Source: Methylococcaceae bacterium (GTDB taxonomy: Bacteria; Pseudomonadota; Gammaproteobacteria; Methylococcales; Methylomonadaceae). From it: 5,005 nucleotides of DNA. Position numbers and translations under genes: made by a program. Positions 1 through 4,375 of the stretch are shown piece after piece (position 1 is the stretch's first letter; each line of letters begins with the position of its first letter). The notes below the pieces were generated by a model, which was not told the DNA's origin, ran no database searches, and saw only the letters and a program-made list of their open reading frames with translations. The stretch lies in contig DPKY01000055.1 of NCBI GenBank assembly GCA_003542275.1, positions 1,511-6,515 of the forward strand, read 5' to 3'.

Positions 1-542
1 CTCGTTTCAAATCCAGTGCTAATGGCGCGTTCCTCTCTTTTCTCAATAAACCAGAAGATTTAAAAAATATTTTTACGTGGCTGGGCAATATCAAGGGAAG
101 TGTTGAAGCAGACCTAGGCGACCATTCCCCCGTTTACCAGTTAATTTATGCGAGTAGAGCAGTGGAGGGCTTTTGTGAAAAAGAGTTAATGGCTATTTTG
201 CATACTTCGCGCAAATCAAATAAATCGGCGGCTATCAGCGGTGTGCTCATTTATTTTCAGCATTATTTTCTACAAGTGTTAGAGGGGGATGAAGAGGCTG
301 TCACCACTTTGTTTCACGACCATATTTTAAAAGACAAACGCCACAAAGACGTGGCGATTTTCAGTGAAGGTTATGTTGACAGACGCAATTTTGGAAACTG
401 GAGCATGGGCTTTTTTGGGCAACATCAAAACGAAGAGTACAGTCTACTCGGTCTTACTGATTTTGCTCATCATCCAGCCAGTGCGTTTTTCAAACATAAA
501 CTTTCCGATGAACAAAAAGGGTTGCTAGGGCTAACGATTTAA
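1..542 (+). CDS. BLUF-domain blue-light sensor protein, 3' part
   Basis: The frame is open from position 3 to the TAA at 540-542 (179 residues visible), so the gene starts before the window. Residues 46-140 or so form a BLUF domain, which binds FAD non-covalently and senses blue light through a flavin/Tyr/Gln hydrogen-bond switch. The diagnostic residues are present: the Tyr in QLIYASRA (residue 49), the Asn in SRKSNKSA (73), the switch Gln in FLQVLEG (91), and Trp and Met in NWSMGF (133 and 135). The family-typical stretches ISGVLIY and FLQVLEG are intact, so it should be photoactive. Oddly, at least 45 residues precede the domain, among them LKNIFTWLGNIKGSVEADL, which I do not recognise. 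Most short BLUF proteins begin within a few residues of the domain. The GTG at 162 is internal to the domain and cannot be the start. The output domain, if any, must lie upstream, because only about 40 residues follow the BLUF core. Confidence 0.9.
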   Translation, partial: RFKSSANGAFLSFLNKPEDLKNIFTWLGNIKGSVEADLGDHSPVYQLIYASRAVEGFCEKELMAILHTSRKSNKSAAISGVLIYFQHYFLQVLEGDEEAVTTLFHDHILKDKRHKDVAIFSEGYVDRRNFGNWSMGFFGQHQNEEYSLLGLTDFAHHPASAFFKHKLSDEQKGLLGLTI

Positions 543-567
543 ACACATTAAACACACGAGAAAAACA

Positions 568-613
568 GCGATTTCACATCACGGTATTTTGAGGATTGAA
601 ATCGCGGTATTTT
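568..613. terminator. Putative bidirectional terminator between convergent genes
   Basis: A perfect 9-bp inverted repeat, GCGATTTCA (568-576) and TGAAATCGC (597-605), has a 20-nt loop. On the plus strand it is followed by GGTATTTTCTTATT; on the minus strand it runs into TGTTTTTCTC (rc of 558-567). It lies between the stop of the plus-strand BLUF gene (542) and the stop of the minus-strand small gene (633), where a shared terminator is expected. The stem is AT-rich and the loop long, so its strength is uncertain. A direct copy of CGGTATTTT occurs in the loop (582-590) and again at 605-613. Confidence 0.6.
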
Positions 614-632
614 CTTATTCCAACAAATTATG

Positions 633-842
633 CTAGCTGACAATCGTCCAATTTTCCGCCTCATTGCCGTGACGGGTTCTTTTAAACGTCATGGGTGGAA
701 AGCCTTGAAATCGCGCTTCCACAATATCTTCTTTGATTGTTTCATCATGAATAAACGCATTGGCATCTTCATTTTTCATATCCCATGCGTACTGAAAAAC
801 GGTGGTGAGCGCTGTTTGAAATTCTTCTGAATTGATTTTCAT
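633..842 (-). CDS. Small hypothetical protein, 69 aa
   Basis: This short minus-strand gene starts with ATG at 842-840 and ends with TAG at 635-633. I do not recognise the product. It begins MKINSEEFQTALTTVFQY and ends NEAENWTIVS. It is acidic and polar, with no signal peptide, membrane segment or cysteines, and is probably a cytosolic protein with an amphipathic N-terminal helix. Support for a real gene comes from a good ribosome-binding site, AAGGTG (rc of 848-853), 5 nt before the ATG, a protein-like composition, and a shared terminator just past its stop. It is convergent with the BLUF gene and divergent from the membrane-protein operon. The plus-strand frame over the same bases (630-830) reads as low-quality Phe/Ile-rich sequence and looks like the shadow. 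Confidence 0.7.
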   Translation of the reverse strand: MKINSEEFQTALTTVFQYAWDMKNEDANAFIHDETIKEDIVEARFQGFPPMTFKRTRHGNEAENWTIVS

Positions 843-847
843 AAATA

Positions 848-853
848 CACCTT
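848..853 (-). promoter_or_regulatory. Ribosome-binding site of the 69-aa gene
   Basis: AAGGTG on the minus strand, complementary to the 16S rRNA tail, sits 5 nt before the ATG ending at 840. It is the main evidence that this small minus-strand frame is translated. Confidence 0.65.
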
Positions 854-880
854 AATTTTATTAAACAAAAGGAAAAGATG

Positions 881-929
881 ACGTGTGCAGGATAACACGC
901 GACACGTTGCCATAACAAAAACAACACGT
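881..929. repeat. Three ACGTGT/ACACGT hexamers in the divergent region
   Basis: ACGTGT lies at 881-886 and its inverse ACACGT at 902-907 and 924-929. The last two sit in a longer direct repeat, ACACGTTG. They lie 40-90 bp upstream of the 69-aa gene, where its promoter and operator would be. A weak minus-strand -10-like TGTTAT (rc of 892-897) falls among them. They could be binding sites for a regulator, but hexamers recur by chance, so this is tentative. Confidence 0.3.
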
Positions 930-970
930 TGTCAGCGGCAAGTGGGACTATTTTACGCTATCTGCTAGGC

Positions 971-980
971 TGTGCGCACA
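971..980. promoter_or_regulatory. Perfect palindrome TGTGCGCACA, possible operator
   Basis: This 10-bp perfect palindrome lies between the divergent 69-aa gene and the membrane-protein operon. It is about 40 bp upstream of the plus-strand -10 box at 1022-1027, a position suited to a dimeric activator. No known regulator is assigned; the sequence only shows the symmetry and the location. Confidence 0.35.
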
Positions 981-997
981 AAAAATGTTGCCTGTTT

Positions 998-1027
998 TTA
1001 GCGGTTTTTCTGAAAATAACGTATGAT
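998..1027 (+). promoter_or_regulatory. Candidate sigma70 promoter of the membrane-protein operon
   Basis: TATGAT at 1022-1027 matches five of six bases of the -10 consensus. The -35 position holds only a poor TTAGCG (998-1003) with an 18-bp spacer, so the promoter may need an activator. It predicts a transcript start near 1034 and a leader of about 75 nt. Two copies of GTTTAAC (1046-1052 and 1066-1072) lie in that leader, 20 bp apart. Confidence 0.4.
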
Positions 1028-1108
1028 GACCACTTTTAGATAACAGTTTAACATTTACGGTTTTCGTTTAACTTTCGCTTTGCGACGACATTGAACACGG
1101 TATTTTCT

Positions 1109-2386
1109 ATGATGAAAAAAATTGACTTGGACAAAAAACCGGCGGGCGTTGGTTATTTCATCAACAGCATTCAAACGCTCTTTGTGGGCATTTTGCGTGT
1201 TTGGACCATTCCCATTGTGTTAATGCTCAGTCTTGCATCAGGATTTACCACTTACTACGGCCTCTCGCATTTTATTACGCCGTGGATTGCATTGGTCATT
1301 ACCGTTGCCATTCAATCCATTGTTGTGATTTGTTCACTGGAAATGGCAGGAATGCACTGGAAAGCTAACCGTATTCGTTATTTTAGCGTTGTGTGTTCTT
1401 TATTGATTGCGTTAATGGCCTCTGTGTCTTTTTCATATTTTAAATTTTATGAAATCTCGCAAAAAGATAAATTGCACACAGACCGTGTTAATCAACTGCG
1501 TATTGACATCAAAGCGTACATTGACAGCGCATTGGTACTTAAAGCCGATATTCTAAAACAACAAAATACCGATATTGAAAAAGCCTCAACAGAAGTCTCT
1601 CAAGCCTATTTTGGTACACATCCACAAGCCTTTGATACCTATAAAAATCATGTTGGTGAAGGGCCTTTTTGGAAACATTACAATCAAATTTATTTAGAGA
1701 AAAAAGCGCAAAAAGAAAAATTTGAACACGATTTTGCTGACCTCAATCAGGATATTCAAAAAGTACAAAGCAGTGTGAATAATTTGGATAATGCAAAAAA
1801 TCTCGAAGACGCATACCAGCAAATGCTCTCAAATTTTGACGCATTGCAACTCAAGATGAATTTACTGTTTGGCAATAGCGGTTTATCTGCTGTGCCTCAA
1901 GCGCCGTTATTGATGACCTTCAATCAATTTACCGCTGACGTTCAGCCCAATATAGCGATGTGGTCGGATTTTTCGTTGTTTGCTTTTGTTTGCGCGGCAA
2001 TGGTGGATTTTTTTACCGTCTTGCTGTCTTACCGCTTGGAGTTTACCGCACCTGGCCCACTGACGGTGCAAGAAGAAGAGCTGATTTTTGAATGCTTGCG
2101 GCAATTTACCGAGTTTAAAATCAATAAAAATGATGAACTTGAAATGGTCATTGAAAAAACGGATATTGAACGTGCCCGCCGCTATTGTGATTGGTCAAGG
2201 ATGTTTGCTGTGGGACTGTTGCTCAATCGCGGTTTTTTGCGAAAAATAGATGATAGAACGGTTGAATTCGCACCTAATCTTTATCCGTTAATTGCTGAGA
2301 AAATGAGTGATAAAATTCACCATGCAAGACAAAAAGCCCAAGCTGAGAGTGAAATTCAGCACGTAGAAAGTGGACATACGTTATGA
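1109..2386 (+). CDS. Unknown membrane protein: four TM helices, coiled middle region, winged-helix-like tail
   Basis: First gene of a two-gene operon; family not recognised. Counting from the ATG at 1109 (425 aa), hydrophobic segments lie at about 27-51, 54-76, 90-112 and 286-308. The TM2-TM3 loop holds MHWKANRIR, so by the positive-inside rule it faces the cytosol. That puts the polar, helical residues 113-285 outside the membrane (periplasm in a Gram-negative) and the last 115 residues in the cytosol. The middle region is rich in Lys, Gln, Glu and Asp and probably partly coiled coil. The tail, around ARRYCDWSRMFAVGLLLNRG followed by FLRKIDDRTVEF, has a helix-helix-hairpin pattern like a winged helix. 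The start is uncertain: TTG at 1091 adds six residues and ATG at 1112 removes one, and none has a clear Shine-Dalgarno. The stop overlaps the next gene's ATG by 4 nt, implying coupled translation and probably one complex. Confidence 0.85.
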   Translation: MMKKIDLDKKPAGVGYFINSIQTLFVGILRVWTIPIVLMLSLASGFTTYYGLSHFITPWIALVITVAIQSIVVICSLEMAGMHWKANRIRYFSVVCSLLIALMASVSFSYFKFYEISQKDKLHTDRVNQLRIDIKAYIDSALVLKADILKQQNTDIEKASTEVSQAYFGTHPQAFDTYKNHVGEGPFWKHYNQIYLEKKAQKEKFEHDFADLNQDIQKVQSSVNNLDNAKNLEDAYQQMLSNFDALQLKMNLLFGNSGLSAVPQAPLLMTFNQFTADVQPNIAMWSDFSLFAFVCAAMVDFFTVLLSYRLEFTAPGPLTVQEEELIFECLRQFTEFKINKNDELEMVIEKTDIERARRYCDWSRMFAVGLLLNRGFLRKIDDRTVEFAPNLYPLIAEKMSDKIHHARQKAQAESEIQHVESGHTL

Positions 2387-3435
2387 ATGCGCAAAATATG
2401 AATAACATGGATTTTTGGCTGACCAAGCAAGAAACGCCTTCTCATCACGCCTTAATGGTCGCCGAAACATGGCAACCCATTTTTGAGCCCGACCGACACC
2501 TTGTTTCAATAAAAATGGGCCCCTATTGGCGGTTATATGAGCGACCAGAAGGGTTTGTGAAGCGCTTTTATCATACCGTCTACGCGCTGCCCATTGAAAA
2601 ATGGCTACTGGACACGCACGTTGAGCTATATGAAGGCTTTTGCAACGTGGGTGTGCGCGTGGATATTCATTTTCAAGCTGGTATAAAATACGCACTCAAT
2701 AATATGGCCGTACTCGCCTCCATTAACGCGCATATTCAAAGTACATACGAAGAAGCGTTAATGAACAGTGTGCACGACACGCTACTCAATTTACCCAAAG
2801 ATGTGTGGATACGCAATGCACTGGGGCTTGTTGAGAAGAAAATTGCCAGCGATATGAGTGAGATGTTTATGTTGCAAGCCATTCAATCACGCGTACTATG
2901 TGAGTTGACACCTGTTTTTAAAGACTTTCCCGATGTGATTTTATCCCAAGAAGAAATTTATCTCAGTTTGCTCAAAAAGAATTTTGAATTTAATCAAGCC
3001 AAACGTGATGAACACTTCCGTCAGCAAACAGAAATCGATAATCAGGCACGCGAACAAACACAAAAAAACATCGAAAACCTTGAGCAAGACGCACGCCTTG
3101 AGCGTGAAAAACAAGCGACGATTGCCGCCAATACGTTGCGTTTGCGTGAAGAATTTGCACGGCAACAAGCCGCCCTCTTTGAAGTGGAAGAGCGTATTCA
3201 TACCGAGCAACTCGCGCATGACAGTGCGCTCAAAGAAAAGGCATTTGAGTCGGCAATGGCGTTAGAAAAAAAACAACACGCAAAAACGCTATCACAAAAA
3301 ACGCAGCAAAAAGAAGACGAAATCACGCGTGAAATCATGCTTTACGAAAAAGAACAAGCACAATGGCTTGCCGCTAAAACAAAAATACAAGCGCATGAAA
3401 ATACGCTGTCAAAAATCCCTCCCAAAACGAAATAA
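2383..3435 (+). CDS. Unknown soluble protein: beta-rich, possibly SPFH-like N-terminus plus long coiled coil
   Basis: Second gene of the operon, 350 aa, starting at the ATG of an ATGA overlap; an in-frame ATG at 2398 is an alternative. It has no signal peptide or membrane segment. Residues 38-105 read as beta strands (VSIKMGPYWRLYERPEGF, then ALPIEKWLLDTHVELYEG, then VGVRVDIHFQ). A mostly helical part follows at 106-185, including STYEEALMNSVHDTLL. This order recalls the SPFH/band-7 fold of flotillins and prohibitins, where a strand such as DTHVELYEGFCNVGVRVDI precedes alternating helices and a coiled coil, but the match is by eye and weak. Residues 196-340 are highly charged heptad-like coiled coil rich in Glu, Lys, Gln and Ala. 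SPFH proteins usually carry their own N-terminal membrane anchor; here the preceding gene may supply it. Likely role: oligomeric scaffold on the inner face of the membrane. Function unknown. Confidence 0.85.
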   Translation: MNAQNMNNMDFWLTKQETPSHHALMVAETWQPIFEPDRHLVSIKMGPYWRLYERPEGFVKRFYHTVYALPIEKWLLDTHVELYEGFCNVGVRVDIHFQAGIKYALNNMAVLASINAHIQSTYEEALMNSVHDTLLNLPKDVWIRNALGLVEKKIASDMSEMFMLQAIQSRVLCELTPVFKDFPDVILSQEEIYLSLLKKNFEFNQAKRDEHFRQQTEIDNQAREQTQKNIENLEQDARLEREKQATIAANTLRLREEFARQQAALFEVEERIHTEQLAHDSALKEKAFESAMALEKKQHAKTLSQKTQQKEDEITREIMLYEKEQAQWLAAKTKIQAHENTLSKIPPKTK

Positions 3436-3436
3436 T

Positions 3437-3458
3437 ATAGCGTTTCTCTCGCTATTTT
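3437..3458 (+). terminator. Short hairpin with T-run after the two-gene operon
   Basis: ATAGCG (3437-3442) pairs with CGCTAT (3450-3455) over a 7-nt loop, and the right arm runs into TTTT (3455-3458). It starts 2 nt after the stop codon. The 6-bp stem is short for an intrinsic terminator, so it may act together with the larger hairpin that follows. Confidence 0.45.
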
Positions 3459-3461
3459 CGC

Positions 3462-3490
3462 ATTGGCCATGGCAGCGCTGCATGGCCAAT
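3462..3490. terminator. Strong near-palindromic hairpin, probable terminator
   Basis: ATTGGCCATG (3462-3471) and CATGGCCAAT (3481-3490) are perfect inverted repeats. Between them, after one extra G, is the self-complementary CAGCGCTG (3473-3480), so the whole 29-bp element folds into a GC-rich stem with one bulged base. It lies between the membrane-protein operon and the two-component promoter. The T-tract after it is short (TTTA), so it may insulate or stabilise the 3' end rather than terminate alone. Confidence 0.5.
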
Positions 3491-3522
3491 TTAGCATTTG
3501 ATGCGCAATTTTTCCGTTATTA

Positions 3523-3554
3523 TTCAGTTTACATTCAGTTTCGCCCCCTATAAT
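3523..3554 (+). promoter_or_regulatory. Two-component operon promoter with 11-bp direct repeat
   Basis: A perfect TATAAT lies at 3549-3554. TTTACA (3528-3533) resembles a -35 box, but the 15-bp spacer is short, typical of promoters that need an activator. Overlapping it is the direct repeat TTCAGTTT (3523-3530 and 3534-3541), with an 11-bp period. OmpR/PhoB-family regulators bind tandem half-sites on this spacing, and the core AGTTTA-N5-AGTTTC resembles the enterobacterial PhoP box. The regulator encoded downstream belongs to this family, so autoregulation is the simplest reading. Confidence 0.6.
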
Positions 3555-3615
3555 TTACACAAAACAGGGTTTTCTCCCTAAGCGTAGTCGGTTTTAACAC
3601 AAGCAAATCACAACA

Positions 3616-3708
3616 ATGCCTAACTCAATGGGTAGCTGTTTGTCTGTTGGCTTATTTCTGACTATTTACGGTGGTTTATGGCATAAGCCAAGAGAGATTT
3701 TTGGGTAA
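3616..3708 (+). CDS. Possible 30-aa hydrophobic leader peptide
   Basis: ATG at 3616 opens a 30-codon frame ending in TAA at 3706-3708, just 4 nt before the response-regulator ATG. The product has a hydrophobic stretch (SCLSVGLFLTIYGGLW, residues 7-22) followed by the basic HKPREIFG, as in a small single-span membrane peptide. It lies wholly in the predicted leader of the two-component mRNA. Against it, no Shine-Dalgarno precedes either ATG (3616 or in-frame 3628). For it, the response-regulator start also lacks a strong ribosome-binding site, which would fit translational coupling. Thirty open codons can occur by chance, so this is a candidate only. Confidence 0.3.
   Translation: MPNSMGSCLSVGLFLTIYGGLWHKPREIFG
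3647..3691 (+). repeat. 9-bp inverted repeat in the response-regulator leader
   Basis: TTGGCTTAT (3647-3655) and ATAAGCCAA (3683-3691) are perfect inverted repeats around a 27-nt loop, ending about 20 nt before the response-regulator ATG. As RNA this would fold just upstream of the translation start and inside the possible leader peptide frame, so it could affect initiation. No T-run follows closely enough to make it a clear terminator. Confidence 0.4.
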
Positions 3709-3712
3709 CTAT

Positions 3713-4375
3713 ATGAAATTATTGCTTGTTGAAGATGATCAACATCTTGGAAAGCTCATTAAACAAGACTTGGTGAAGTCAGGTTTTGCGGTGGATTTGG
3801 CCATAGAAGGCGAATCAGGCGAATTTATGGGGTCAACGGAAAATTATGACATTATCGTGCTGGATTTAGGCTTACCTAAGCTGTCGGGCATCGATATATT
3901 AAAAATCTGGCGACAAAATGGTTTGGATACGCCCGTTTTAGTGTTGACGGCGCGAGACAGTTGGTATGACCGCGTTGATGGTTTTGAGGCGGGGGCTGAC
4001 GATTATTTAGGCAAACCCTTTCATATTGAAGAGCTGCTCGCGCGTCTTAATGCCATTTTAAAACGCAGTAAAGGGCGCTCGCCACGCCGCATAGAGGCCT
4101 TTGGATTGTGCCTTGATGAAGACAATAAAACCGTGACACAAAATGATATTGTGCATAATTTAACGCCGATTGAATTTATGTTGCTTCGGTTATTTTTACT
4201 CAATCCCAATAAATTATTCACAAAATCACGGTTAATTGAGAGTTTATACGAACTGGATTCAGACCCAGACAGTAATGTGCTAGAAGTGTATATTTCACGT
4301 TTGCGTCAAAAAATTGGGAAACAAAAAATTATTACGCGACGCAATCAAGGTTATTTATTCAAGGACACGGTGTGA
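3713..4375 (+). CDS. OmpR/PhoP-family response regulator
   Basis: DNA-binding response regulator, 220 aa, a normal length. Receiver domain at 1-118: acidic pocket Glu7-Asp8 in LLLVEDD, phosphoacceptor Asp51 in IVLDLGLP, switch Thr79 in VLTARD and conserved Lys101 in DYLGKPF. OmpR-type winged helix at about 125-218: LTPIEFMLLRLF forms the core helix, SNVLEVYISRLRQKIG (187-201) is the recognition helix, and TRRNQGYLF closes the wing. When phosphorylated by its kinase it should dimerise and bind tandem direct repeats. The sequence DSWYDRVDGFEAGADDYLGK resembles PhoP-like regulators, but I cannot name the orthologue. The ATG at 3713 is chosen because MKLLLVEDD is where family members begin; the in-frame GTG at 3671 would add 14 atypical residues. 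The Shine-Dalgarno is weak (GGG at 3703-3705). The last codons overlap the kinase start by 4 nt. Confidence 0.95.
   Translation: MKLLLVEDDQHLGKLIKQDLVKSGFAVDLAIEGESGEFMGSTENYDIIVLDLGLPKLSGIDILKIWRQNGLDTPVLVLTARDSWYDRVDGFEAGADDYLGKPFHIEELLARLNAILKRSKGRSPRRIEAFGLCLDEDNKTVTQNDIVHNLTPIEFMLLRLFLLNPNKLFTKSRLIESLYELDSDPDSNVLEVYISRLRQKIGKQKIITRRNQGYLFKDTV
4361..4365 (+). promoter_or_regulatory. Ribosome-binding site deciding the kinase GTG start
   Basis: AAGGA lies 6 nt before the GTG at 4372, inside the end of the response-regulator gene. The alternative ATG at 4393 has an AAGGA only 2 nt away, too close for normal initiation, so the GTG start is preferred. Confidence 0.6.

Noticed and set aside
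630..830. Plus-strand open frame of 66 codons
   Set aside because: It is antisense to the better supported 69-aa minus-strand gene, has Phe/Ile-rich low-quality composition, and has no ribosome-binding site.
878..895. Five-codon ORF (MTCAG) after GGAAAAG
   Set aside because: Too short to distinguish from chance, and it lies in the probable promoter region of the opposite-strand gene.
582..1104. CGGTATTTT seen three times (582, 605 and 1098)
   Set aside because: The copies have no regular spacing or symmetry, and the third lies at the membrane-protein start; probably chance in AT-rich sequence.
1907..2104. Minus-strand 65-codon frame
   Set aside because: Lies entirely inside the membrane-protein gene on the other strand; composition is unlike a real protein.
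2381..2695. Minus-strand 104-codon frame
   Set aside because: Antisense to the start of the coiled-coil gene, Arg/Cys/His-rich, with no ribosome-binding site or terminator; a shadow frame.
2984..3265. Plus-strand 93-codon Lys/Arg-rich frame
   Set aside because: A frame-shifted reading of the charged coiled-coil region; such repetitive codons keep alternative frames open.
3329..3553. Plus-strand 74-codon frame crossing the operon end
   Set aside because: Runs through both hairpins and into the two-component promoter, so it is not a plausible gene.
3671..3712. GTG-initiated 14-residue extension of the response regulator
   Set aside because: The family begins at MKLLLVEDD; the extra residues match nothing in response regulators and lack a ribosome-binding site.
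4021..4221. Minus-strand 66-codon frame
   Set aside because: Lies within the clear response-regulator gene on the opposite strand.
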